Of a stretch of 64,000 bases of DNA, positions 55,072 through 63,482 are shown one piece after another; the first letter of the stretch is position 1, and every line of letters starts with the position of its first letter. Under the pieces are notes generated by a model. That model saw nothing but the letters and a program-made list of their open reading frames with translations. It ran no database searches and had not been told where the DNA came from. Source of the DNA: Lachnospiraceae bacterium (GTDB lineage: Bacteria > Bacillota > Clostridia > Lachnospirales > Lachnospiraceae). The stretch spans positions 62,001-126,000 of the forward strand of contig CAJTCY010000014.1 of assembly GCA_910575075.1 (NCBI GenBank), in the 5' to 3' direction. Position numbers and translations under genes: made by a program.

Positions 55072-56740
55072 AAAAATATTTCAATCGTCCTTTTTGACAG
55101 CCTTTCTTGTTTTGATTACAACCATTGCCCTGATTATGGGGGTTTTATTTCATTTTTTTGAGGAACAGATCCAGAAAGAGCTTGAGAATGAAGCAGTCTA
55201 TCTTTCACAGACAGTTGAAAAAACAGGCGTCCGTTTTTTTGACGGATTTGAGAAACAGACGAATCGGGTTACTTTGATTGATGCAGATGGAAAGGTACTG
55301 TTTGACAGCGATGCAGAGGCGGAAAAACTGGATAACCATGCAGACAGAGAAGAAATCAATGCAGCAATGAAGAACGGGACGGGAAAGAGTATCCGCTATT
55401 CTCAGACTTTAACGGAAAAAACTGTAAATTATGCGGTAAGGCTTTCTGATGGCAGTGTCTTGAGGGTTTCCACTACACAGTATACAGTGATTACGGTTCT
55501 GCTTGGAATGCTCCAGCCGCTTCTGATTGTGCTGGCAGCTGCAGTAATTCTGACATTTGTGCTTTCACTAAGAGTATCGAAAGCAATTATAGAACCGATA
55601 AACGAACTTGATTTGGAATCTCCGGAAAACAACGTGGCATATGAGGAATTGACGCCGCTTCTGAAAAAACTGGCAGAACAGAACAGAACCATTGAGGAAC
55701 AGCTTGCAGATGCCCATAAGAAACAGGTGGAGTTTCATCTGATTACGGAAAATATGAGCGAAGGTTTTCTGGTAATTGACAAAGATACCAGCCTTCTGAC
55801 CTATAATTCTGCCGCGTTGGAATTATTTGGCATTACCCCGCCGGTCAGCGGTAATGTGCTTGCGTTCTGCCGGGCAAAAGATTTCAGAGATACCGTTTCA
55901 AAGGCACTTGCGGGAGAGAAAGCAGAGAATACCATGGTGCGGCAGGAACGCTGCTACAGCATGATAGCTAATCCGGTTTTTGAGGAAAAAGAGGTAATCG
56001 GTGCAGTTATTATTATTTTAGATATTACGGAGAGGGAAAAAAGGGAAGCACTCCGCCGGGAATTTACCGCCAATGTTTCCCATGAATTAAAAACACCTCT
56101 CACCTCTATTTCAGGGTTTGCAGAGCTGATGAAAGAGGGAGACGTTTCCCAGGATACAGTGGTTGATTTCTCTGCATCCATTTATGAGGAGGCACAGAGA
56201 CTGATTACACTGGTAACGGATATTATAAAAATATCGGAACTGGATGGAAAAAGCATACCCTTTCAAAGTGAAACCGTTGATTTGTATGAACTGTCAGAGG
56301 AGATTATCAGCCGTCTGAAAGGCCAGGCAGAAAAAAGAAACATTGCCCTGAACCTTATTGGCGGTAAAACAGAGATAACCGGGGTATACAAAATTCTGGA
56401 GGAAATGTTTTACAACCTCCTGGATAATGCGATTAAGTATAATAAAGAAAACGGGACCGTTGATTTTATTATCAATACAACGGAAAGCGGTGTCACAGTA
56501 TTGGTAAGGGATACGGGAATCGGTATTCCTGCCGTTCACCAAAGCAGGGTGTTTGAACGCTTTTACAGGGTGGATAAGAGCCATTCCAAACAGGTTGGAG
56601 GCACAGGGTTAGGACTTGCCATTGTAAAGCATGGCGCAATTTACCATCATGCAAAAATCAGACTTGAGAGCACCGAGGGGAAGGGAACGACGGTTGCGGT
56701 TCAATTTGGGAAGGACAGTTTTGCCGGAGGTGAACAATGA
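55064..56740 (+). CDS. phoR: PhoR-like sensor histidine kinase
   Basis: A 558-residue kinase: helix 1 (about 8-30), an extracytoplasmic segment, helix 2 (about 145-165), a PAS domain (about 225-330), HisKA with ANVSHELKTPLTSI (His about 341) and HATPase_c with NAIKYN, DTGIGIP and GGTGLGLAIV. ATG 55064 is preferred over the GTG at 55055 because GGGGGTGGC precedes it. It overlaps the regulator by 8 bases and the next kinase by 4. Confidence 0.92.
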   Translation: MHKKIFQSSFLTAFLVLITTIALIMGVLFHFFEEQIQKELENEAVYLSQTVEKTGVRFFDGFEKQTNRVTLIDADGKVLFDSDAEAEKLDNHADREEINAAMKNGTGKSIRYSQTLTEKTVNYAVRLSDGSVLRVSTTQYTVITVLLGMLQPLLIVLAAAVILTFVLSLRVSKAIIEPINELDLESPENNVAYEELTPLLKKLAEQNRTIEEQLADAHKKQVEFHLITENMSEGFLVIDKDTSLLTYNSAALELFGITPPVSGNVLAFCRAKDFRDTVSKALAGEKAENTMVRQERCYSMIANPVFEEKEVIGAVIIILDITEREKREALRREFTANVSHELKTPLTSISGFAELMKEGDVSQDTVVDFSASIYEEAQRLITLVTDIIKISELDGKSIPFQSETVDLYELSEEIISRLKGQAEKRNIALNLIGGKTEITGVYKILEEMFYNLLDNAIKYNKENGTVDFIINTTESGVTVLVRDTGIGIPAVHQSRVFERFYRVDKSHSKQVGGTGLGLAIVKHGAIYHHAKIRLESTEGKGTTVAVQFGKDSFAGGEQ

Positions 56741-57984
56741 AAAAAAAGACGAAAAAGAAGAAACAGATGAAAAGTTTGAAACAGAAAAATACAATCCTGT
56801 TGGAAGAAAAACGATTACTGGAAGAAAAAGTATTACAGGCAGAGAATGCGAATAAAACAAAAACGGCTTTTCTTTCCCATATGTCCCATGATATACGTAC
56901 GCCTATGAACGGTATTATTGGGATGACAGGCATTGCCATTAAGAATTTTGATGATAAAGACAGGGTAATGGATTGTCTGAAAAAAATTGACCGTTCCTCT
57001 GAACATCTTATTTCCCTGCTGAATGATATTTTGGACATGAGCCGGATTGAAAGCGGCAAGGTGGCACTTAACCATGAAGTGATGGATATTCGAGAAGTGG
57101 TTGAACATTGTACATTGATTACAGAGAGTCTGTTAGTACACCGGAAGATAGAACTGGTCAGAGAAATTGCCGCCTTTAAGAATCCCATGCTGCTGGGCGA
57201 TGAATTACATCTGCGCCAGATATTGATTAACATTTTGGGGAATGCGGTAAAATTCACTCCGGATGGAGGTAAAATATATTTTCAGGTACGAGAGATTTCT
57301 GAGGGAAATGGAAAAGCAGTGTATCATTTTGAGATAGAAGATACAGGAATTGGGATGAAACAGTCTTTTGTTGAGAAAATATGGGAATCTTTCTCTCAGG
57401 AAAACACTGGAAACTATAGTAATCAAAAAGGCACCGGGCTCGGAATGGCGATTACCAAAAAATTGGTCGATTTGATGCAAGGGACGATAACAGTGGAAAG
57501 TGAGCAGGGGGTCGGCAGCAGATTTGTTATAGAGATAAGTTTCGATCTTGTTTCTAATTATTATAAACAACCAAAAACAGTGCAGCAATCCGATATTGAC
57601 CTAAAGGGATGGAAGATTCTTCTGGTTGAAGATAACGAAATAAATATGGAGATTGCGAAAATAATGCTTGAAGATGAATATATTGATGTTACAACAGCAG
57701 AAAACGGACAGCTTGCTGTCAACATATTCAATAATTCTCCACAAAATATGTTTGATGCTATTTTAATGGATATCAGGATGCCGGTCATGGACGGTCTGTC
57801 TGCAACGAAAACAATTCGTGCATTACCAAGAAGAGATGCTGCAACGGTTCCCATTATTGCCATGACCGCCAATGCATATGCTGAGGATATACGCAGGACA
57901 CGGAAAGCAGGCATGACTGCACATTTGACAAAACCTATCAGACAGAATGAGTTATATGAAACTTTGAGAAATTTTAGTGTTTGA
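56737..57984 (+). CDS. soluble hybrid histidine kinase-receiver protein
   Basis: A 415-residue cytoplasmic protein. A very basic start (KKKTKKKKQ) and a short coiled coil (about 15-40) replace any sensor domain. HisKA has SHMSHDIRTPMNGI (H51), HATPase_c has NAVKFTP, DTGIGM and GTGLGMAI, and a receiver domain (about 285-415) has LVEDNEIN and D345 in LMDIRMPVMDG. Translation is coupled to phoR through ATGA. It could feed phosphate signals to another regulator; no such extra kinase is standard in pst operons. Confidence 0.88.
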   Translation: MKKKTKKKKQMKSLKQKNTILLEEKRLLEEKVLQAENANKTKTAFLSHMSHDIRTPMNGIIGMTGIAIKNFDDKDRVMDCLKKIDRSSEHLISLLNDILDMSRIESGKVALNHEVMDIREVVEHCTLITESLLVHRKIELVREIAAFKNPMLLGDELHLRQILINILGNAVKFTPDGGKIYFQVREISEGNGKAVYHFEIEDTGIGMKQSFVEKIWESFSQENTGNYSNQKGTGLGMAITKKLVDLMQGTITVESEQGVGSRFVIEISFDLVSNYYKQPKTVQQSDIDLKGWKILLVEDNEINMEIAKIMLEDEYIDVTTAENGQLAVNIFNNSPQNMFDAILMDIRMPVMDGLSATKTIRALPRRDAATVPIIAMTANAYAEDIRRTRKAGMTAHLTKPIRQNELYETLRNFSV

Positions 57985-58043
57985 AAGAAGAATTTTCATC
58001 TTGTCCTATATTTAATTGATACTATAGTTTTTAATTTCCCTCA

Positions 58044-58079
58044 TTTTCCCTTATCAGTCTCTGTAATTATAAGGGAAAT
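58044..58079 (+). terminator. hairpin after the pst-pho operon
   Basis: TTTTCCCTTAT pairs with ATAAGGGAAAT; the following sequence is only weakly T-rich, so this may act with the next hairpin. Confidence 0.55.
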
Positions 58080-58180
58080 GATATGAATGATGTAATTAAT
58101 AGAATTGACAGTAATTTTTACGACAGCCTATAATAATTTTTAAATATCTTCAAATGTGAAAATTAACAATATAAATTTTA

Positions 58181-58226
58181 ATAACCAGATGGTTTTCAGA
58201 GAATGAAATTCATCTGGTTATTTTCA
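58181..58226 (+). terminator. rho-independent terminator
   Basis: ATAACCAGATG pairs perfectly with CATCTGGTTAT and is followed by TTTTCAT. It separates the phosphate operon from the recombinase region. Confidence 0.75.
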
Positions 58227-58336
58227 TAATCTGAATATTCAGAAAAAGGCAAGTGAAGTGGCTAAATATACATATAGGAAAAGCTTATCCGCATATGATG
58301 AAAAAGAAATGATGAAAGACAGGAGGATCATATAAT

Positions 58337-58471
58337 TTGAAAAAACAAGAATCAGTTACATATAAAGTGGAAAGAAGCTTTTTATCGAAATTTTCAGTAG
58401 AAGAATTACTTAGCCGCATTATCAAAGCCCATCTTGACCAGAATATAGTAAAGAACAACTCAGTAAAATGA
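58337..58471 (+). CDS. TnpW-like small protein preceding the second recombinase
   Basis: A 44-residue protein starting at TTG 58337, 10 bases after AGGAGG. It reads KVERSFLSKFSVEELLSRII and continues KAHLDQNI. The arrangement (short basic start, Arg-x-(F/Y) strand, then a helix before a serine recombinase) matches the TnpW-like gene at 40820. The homology is proposed from pattern and position. Confidence 0.55.
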   Translation: MKKQESVTYKVERSFLSKFSVEELLSRIIKAHLDQNIVKNNSVK

Positions 58472-58510
58472 AGCAAGGAGAGTAATCTATTATGTCAGAC
58501 AGGTGAGAGT

Positions 58511-60130
58511 ATGAAGAAATCAGAGTTAATGAATACGGCTGTATATATCAGATTATCAAGGGAAGACGGAGATAAGGAGGAAAGTGACAGTGTAGGAAAC
58601 CAAAGGAAACTCTTGACAGAATTTGTCTCAAAGATGGAAAGTCTTGTTGTTTATGATATTTACATTGATGACGGTTATACAGGTACAAATTTTGACCGTC
58701 CGAGTTTTAGGAGGATGATTTCTGATATAGAGGAAGGAAAGGTAAATTGTGTCGTCGTAAAAGATTTGTCCAGATTTGGACGTGATTACATTGACACAGG
58801 TCGTTATCTGGAGAGAGTATTTCCAGAATTAGGTGTGCGTTTTATCTCCGTGTCGGACGGTATTGACAGTATCCGGCAGGCTTATGATATGCTTCTGCCT
58901 ATCAAGAATATTTTTAATGAACAGTATGCAAGAGATATTTCCAAAAAAATTCAGGCGACTGTAAGATCAAAACAAAAAGCAGGGGAATTTATAGGTTCTT
59001 TTGCCAGTTATGGCTATAAGAAATCACATTCAGACAAAAATAAGCTGATCATTGATGAATATGCTGCAGAAGTGGTAAAGAAGATATTTCGCTTATATGT
59101 GGGGGGAATGGGAAAATTAAGCATTGCGAAGCTCTTAAACGCAGAAGGTATTCTCTGCCCATCTGAATACAAGACAGCGAACGGTGAGAATTACAGGAAC
59201 TGCAATCGTCTGGAAAGTACTTCTTATTGGACGTATTCAACCATTAACTTAATGTTGAAAAATGAAATATATGCGGGAAATATGGTACAAGGCAAAAAGC
59301 ATCAGCAAATGAGAAGCAGACAAAAACCTGTAAAGAGAGAAAACTGGATTGTTGTCAAAGGCACACATGAGGCAATCATTGACCCGGAAACATGGGAAAA
59401 GGCGCAGAAGCTATTAAAACAAAAGCACAGAGATATGGATTTGGAAACAAATAAAAATATATTTGCCGGATTTATCATCTGCGGAGACTGCAAAAGAGCT
59501 ATGATGAAAAATAGCTGGAAACGGGCAGATGGGAGCAGAATGTATTCTTTTTATTGCGGTACCTATAAGCGGCAGGGCAAAGGATACTGTACACCGCATA
59601 CTTTGCCGCTTCATGTTTTGGAAGATATTATTTTGGAAGATTTAAGAGTTATGATTCGAAATGTTCAGGATTTGCAGAAAATTGTAAAGAACCAGTCGTT
59701 TCCTTATTATTCCAGAACTGAAGAACTTGCAAAGCAGGAAATGATCAAAGCAAAAGTTGAACTGGAGAGGATTCAGAAGTTAAAGAAATCAGTTTATGAA
59801 GATTATAAAGAAGGATTAATCTCCAAAGAAGAATATCTTTCTTATCGTGAGGATTATCTGAAAAAGGAAGCGCTGTATATAAAACAGATAAAAGCCTTAG
59901 AGACAGAGAAAAAAAGTCATGCAGTTCAGGATGTATTTGACACGCCATGGCTGAAAAGACTGTTAGAATGGCAGGATATTGAGGCATTGGACAGAGAAAT
60001 TGTGGTGGAGATGATAGATCAGATTATTATATATGAAAATCACAAGATAAAAATATGCTACAATTTTGGAAATGAATTAGAAAATTTGTTTACCAATATA
60101 TATCTGGAGAAAAAATTTGCGTCTGTTTGA
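58511..60130 (+). CDS. large serine recombinase (TndX type), second copy
   Basis: A 539-residue site-specific recombinase. The catalytic Ser lies in YIRLSREDGD; GYTGTNFDRPSFRRM and KDLSRFGRDYIDTGRY are resolvase-domain motifs. A recombinase domain, a zinc ribbon (CGDCKRAMMKNSW and YCGTYKRQGKGYC) and a coiled coil follow. The length equals that of Tn5397 TndX. It is clearly diverged from the recombinase at 41065. Which element it moves is unclear: no GA-flanked inverted repeats could be assigned. The TGA stop lies at 60128-60130. Confidence 0.92.
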   Translation: MKKSELMNTAVYIRLSREDGDKEESDSVGNQRKLLTEFVSKMESLVVYDIYIDDGYTGTNFDRPSFRRMISDIEEGKVNCVVVKDLSRFGRDYIDTGRYLERVFPELGVRFISVSDGIDSIRQAYDMLLPIKNIFNEQYARDISKKIQATVRSKQKAGEFIGSFASYGYKKSHSDKNKLIIDEYAAEVVKKIFRLYVGGMGKLSIAKLLNAEGILCPSEYKTANGENYRNCNRLESTSYWTYSTINLMLKNEIYAGNMVQGKKHQQMRSRQKPVKRENWIVVKGTHEAIIDPETWEKAQKLLKQKHRDMDLETNKNIFAGFIICGDCKRAMMKNSWKRADGSRMYSFYCGTYKRQGKGYCTPHTLPLHVLEDIILEDLRVMIRNVQDLQKIVKNQSFPYYSRTEELAKQEMIKAKVELERIQKLKKSVYEDYKEGLISKEEYLSYREDYLKKEALYIKQIKALETEKKSHAVQDVFDTPWLKRLLEWQDIEALDREIVVEMIDQIIIYENHKIKICYNFGNELENLFTNIYLEKKFASV

Positions 60131-60151
60131 TCCTGTTCACGGGGGACATTA

Positions 60152-60178
60152 GCTGCGCAAGTAAAAAAGATAAAATAC
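60152..60178 (+). repeat. 27-bp direct repeat, right copy
   Basis: Matches 47832-47858 at 24 of 27 positions, in the same orientation, 21 bases after the second recombinase stop. Confidence 0.65.
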
Positions 60179-60344
60179 AAAAGAAAGATGGCCGCTGTAC
60201 TTGTATAAAATATATGTGAGAGGACAAGCCTTACCTTAGGTAAGCTGGAATTAATGTTGCCGAAAGCTGTTACAGAAGTTATAATAAAGATAAGCCTATG
60301 ACAAGAAAAAAGAGTGATTTGTTGAAATAGAATTGAGAGATTTA

Positions 60345-60372
60345 GGCGGGTCAGCGATGGCTCGTCTTTTTT
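60345..60372 (+). terminator. terminator-like element, right copy
   Basis: The same GGCGGGTCAGCGATGGCTCG hairpin with a T-run as at 47959-47987; the sequence between the 27-bp repeat and this element differs in the two places. Confidence 0.55.
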
Positions 60373-60469
60373 GTATAAATAGTTTTACAATACATAGCCA
60401 TTCCCTACAAAGGAGTGGCCTTTGGCAGAATTCTAGCTGGAACCGGAAGTCGGGTAATTGCGCGGGTGT

Positions 60470-60634
60470 ATATGGAAGAGTTAAAAAAATCCTGTCAGAT
60501 GATATATATTACCTTCTTGTAAAAAATATGTGGAAGGATATTCCGTGGAAGAACTGGCAAAGCAGCTTAATATTACAGACAGAACCTGCAAAATGAGATT
60601 AAAGAGGGCAAAAAGGAAGCCAGAAAGAAAATAA
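60470..60634 (+). pseudogene. sigma-70 region 4 remnant, frameshifted
   Basis: VKKILSDDIYYLLVK in one frame continues, after a shift within an A-run near 60521-60526, as KYVEGYSVEELAKQLNITDR and TCKMRLKRAKRK to TAA 60632. Together these make the helix-turn-helix of an ECF-type sigma factor. The N-terminal half is missing. It is a leftover of a lost regulatory gene. Confidence 0.65.
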
Positions 60635-60717
60635 AAATTTTAATTTTGGCGTTACTTTTTTCCATTTTTAACGATTATATATAATAGGAGGTCCTCAATA
60701 GCAGAAAAAAATAAAAA

Positions 60718-60760
60718 TAACCATATCCTAATATAAATTCAATACATTAGGATATGGTTA
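60718..60760. repeat. 15-bp perfect inverted repeat
   Basis: TAACCATATCCTAAT (60718-60732) is perfectly complementary to 60746-60760 across a 13-base loop. It may be a terminator lacking a T-run, or a protein-binding site. Confidence 0.6.
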
Positions 60761-60855
60761 AAGATACCTTATTAAGCAATAGGATAGATTTTTACCAAGA
60801 TGCTTAAAAAGGGGTAAATATCAAATAAGGTGGTGATGCCTATGAGACAATAAAA

Positions 60856-60913
60856 ATCCATATAAATCAAAGGCTGGCAACCTGTCTGCAAATGACATTA
60901 GATTCATATGGAT
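60856..60913. repeat. inverted repeat in the gene-poor gap
   Basis: ATCCATATAAATC pairs with GATTCATATGGAT at 12 of 13 positions, 32 bases apart. The whole stretch 60635-61136 contains no gene I can support. Confidence 0.5.
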
Positions 60914-61136
60914 ACATAAAATTATAGACTTTTTTTCAGAGAAAAGCAATAAAAACTTATTGTATTACAAAAGATCTAAATTACATTTTGTACTAAAAAT
61001 AAAACAGAAAGAAGCTCCTATATGACGAAAGAGGTATATTTGCGAAATAATTCCACTTTGGCGTTATGTCAAGTAGCTCATACAATGGAATCAGAGGTGA
61101 TTTTGTTTCAATAAAAATGGAGGGAGATCAAAGATT

Positions 61137-61556
61137 ATGCATATGAATAAAGCAAAGAAGAAATATATTTTGGCTTTCTGCTACTTAATGTCTTTATTGC
61201 CGATTTTTTTGCCGTGGTGCTATTTTGATGAAGAAATTGATGGAATAAAATATGGGACAGATATTGTCAATCATGTGATAATGATTGTTCTGGCGGTAGT
61301 TACGTTTTTTTGTATTATATTTGATAAAAATCAAAGAGTGAAAATGATAACAACCATACTTTTACTCATACATCCTGTTATATATCTTGTGTATGGTCTG
61401 TGTTGGTATGTTCCGTTATTGACAGATTTCAATTTACTTTTGTCATTAGAAGCGATACATTATGGATTTTATTTATCATTGTTATGTAGCAGTTTGATGT
61501 ATTGGGTTTGGAGTAAAATGGAAAGAAAGGACGATATTGATGAAAAAAATAAGTAA
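61137..61556 (+). CDS. four-helix membrane protein, unknown
   Basis: A 139-residue protein with four predicted helices (about 9-27, 44-62, 70-90 and 103-126) and charged cytoplasmic tails (NKAKKKY at the start, MERKDDIDEKNK at the end). No known family is recognised. It overlaps the next, exported protein by 17 bases, so the two are translated together. GGAGGGAGATC precedes the ATG. Confidence 0.65.
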   Translation: MHMNKAKKKYILAFCYLMSLLPIFLPWCYFDEEIDGIKYGTDIVNHVIMIVLAVVTFFCIIFDKNQRVKMITTILLLIHPVIYLVYGLCWYVPLLTDFNLLLSLEAIHYGFYLSLLCSSLMYWVWSKMERKDDIDEKNK

Positions 61557-62493
61557 ATTATTAGGGATATTTGGGATAATGCTAGTTTTAAGTATAGTAT
61601 TTGTCAATAACACAGTATATGCACATTCAAATAACGATTACACAATGGATGAAGTAAAACACATGTTAGACGACTATCTTCAGGAATATCATCCAGAAAT
61701 TAAATTTGGAACTGAAAAATATAACGAATATTTGGTTGAACAATTAACGGAGGGAACAGATAGTAATTTTAAAGCCAATCCTAATGCGGAACTGATGTTA
61801 GACTATGCGAGTATTTATCTGTATGAAATGGAGGAGGAACAGGCAGGAGGTTACAGGATTTATAATGGCAATAATTATGAAACATTTGGAAATAAAACAA
61901 TAGGGGAGCTTGTTGAAGAAATTGCGGAAGATGAAAAAAATATGGAATTGATTCCAATGCCATTTGCTTCTATTAGTCCAATAAAAACATATAATATTTC
62001 TAATGCAACAGCATATGCAAGAAAATGGGCAAATGGATTTAATCCGAAGTATAAGAAACAAAAAAGTGATTGTACGAATTTTGTTTCACAAATCCTTGAA
62101 GCTGGAGGTTTGTATGGAGTCCTTCCCCAGCACGGTTTACCATCAGAGATGACATCAGATACGAGGTATTGGTATTATCTTAATAGTAAGCAAATGAGCA
62201 CATCATTTATTAGGGTGAAAGACTTTTATAAATTTTATTCATCGAGAGTACTTAAGACTGACACTAACATCAGATCGACAGCACAAAAGAAAGTAAAAAG
62301 AGGTGATGTAGTACTTTTAAAGAGGGCTTCGACTGGTGCGAGATATCATGCTATTTTTATTTCTAAGAAATCCAAAGGAAAAGCATATTATTGTGGGCAT
62401 ACATCACCACGTAAAGATAAGGAATTTGATTATATAGATGATGCAAAGAATAATTATACCATTTTGAAATTTCATTTATATCAAAATAATTAA
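61540..62493 (+). CDS. secreted Amidase_6 domain protein
   Basis: A 317-residue exported protein: signal peptide (LLGIFGIMLVLSIVFVNNTVYA), a helical middle part, and an Amidase_6 (CHAP/NlpC-like) domain from about 150 with ATAYARKWANGFNPKY and KSDCTNFVSQ (catalytic Cys about 177). The His is probably in the RYHAIFISKK block near the end. Such domains cut peptides in the cell wall or act as secreted amidases. It is translationally coupled to the membrane protein upstream and followed by a terminator. Confidence 0.8.
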   Translation: MKKISKLLGIFGIMLVLSIVFVNNTVYAHSNNDYTMDEVKHMLDDYLQEYHPEIKFGTEKYNEYLVEQLTEGTDSNFKANPNAELMLDYASIYLYEMEEEQAGGYRIYNGNNYETFGNKTIGELVEEIAEDEKNMELIPMPFASISPIKTYNISNATAYARKWANGFNPKYKKQKSDCTNFVSQILEAGGLYGVLPQHGLPSEMTSDTRYWYYLNSKQMSTSFIRVKDFYKFYSSRVLKTDTNIRSTAQKKVKRGDVVLLKRASTGARYHAIFISKKSKGKAYYCGHTSPRKDKEFDYIDDAKNNYTILKFHLYQNN

Positions 62494-62582
62494 TTGTGAA
62501 TTTTTTTGGATAACAGAAATTTATATATTTTTCAAGGCATTTTTTTGCCTAAGCAAGTACAAAATTCAAAGCATGTTATGTG

Positions 62583-62632
62583 AGGAAACAGATGAGAAGG
62601 GAAATTTTCCCAACTTATCTGTTTCCTTTTAT
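62583..62632 (+). terminator. rho-independent terminator
   Basis: AGGAAACAGAT pairs with ATCTGTTTCCT around an inner GGGAAATTTTCCC hairpin, followed by TTTTATTTTTG. Confidence 0.82.
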
Positions 62633-62667
62633 TTTTGAAATGGAACGAACCTTGACAATTATTTTAC

Positions 62668-62808
62668 ACGGCTGTTTATATCAGGTTATCAAGAGAAAAT
62701 GGCGATAAAGAAGAAAGTGAAAGCGTGGGCAATCAAAGAAAACTGCTGACAGAATATGTTTCAAAAACGGAAAATCTTATTGTTTATGACGTCTATGTAG
62801 AAATGTAA
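62668..62808 (+). pseudogene. N-terminal remnant of a TndX-type serine recombinase
   Basis: 46 codons read TAVYIRLSRENGDKEESESV and GNQRKLLTEYVSKTENLIVY, closely matching the beginning of the recombinase at 58511, then end at TAA 62806 in place of the conserved GYTGTNF region. A start codon is missing. It shows that a third related element once ended near here. Confidence 0.8.
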
Positions 62809-63482
62809 ACCGCTTATTTGATACAAAGGATAAAAATAGAATATCAGAGAAAAAGTTGAAGTCAAGGCTTTTGACATGTTTAATGTGACCTAAAGTCTTG
62901 ATTATTTTATGGGTTGTAAACAGGTGATGAATAGGAGCGTGTTAAGAATTGAATCCCAATTTGTTGATTTAAACTCTCACAGTATGTCCAATTTGAACCC
63001 CTTAAGGCAAAATCAAAGAATTTCTATTTACAGCAAATCTATTGTAGCTTTTAATGAGTGAGAAGTTATGATATAGTGTAAAAAATAAATGTAGCAATAG
63101 CGTATTTTTACTGTGTTAAAGAGAAGATAACAGGTTTAAAATTATAACAATTTCAATAAGGAAAGTAGATTGATGATAGTTTAGGGGATAAGGAACCAAT
63201 TAAAAAAGTGTGCCAATAAAAAAGGCATTTTGGTTATCTTTTCTTGAAGAGCATAAATGGATTCCAAAGGCAAAGATTAAACTAGTACAATGAATATTAA
63301 GTAATTAACATCTTCACTTGCCTAATTGTCCAGCTACTATGTCAGAAAACCTAGCCGTAGCCACCGCTACGCCGTCGTTTTTCTTCCTTGTATCTGAAAC
63401 AATTATCCTGCGTGAATATATCAAAGACTTAATTTTCGTTGTACTAGAAAATATTTTATTATAAGAATTGAGGAATATATCA
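62809..63482. other. AT-rich intergenic region
   Basis: About 670 bases with no supported gene. A weak hairpin (AACCAATTAAAAAAG to GGCATTTTGGTT, about 63194-63236) is present. A short plus-strand frame (63341 onward, MSENLAVATATPSFF) and a minus-strand frame across it (63314-63523) resemble nothing I recognise. Confidence 0.35.

Noticed and set aside
47826-60130. Second GA-bounded transposon from the amidase fragment to the TGA of the second recombinase
   Set aside because: The terminal repeats do not align at equal distance from GA, and joining the flanks does not restore the amidase frame.
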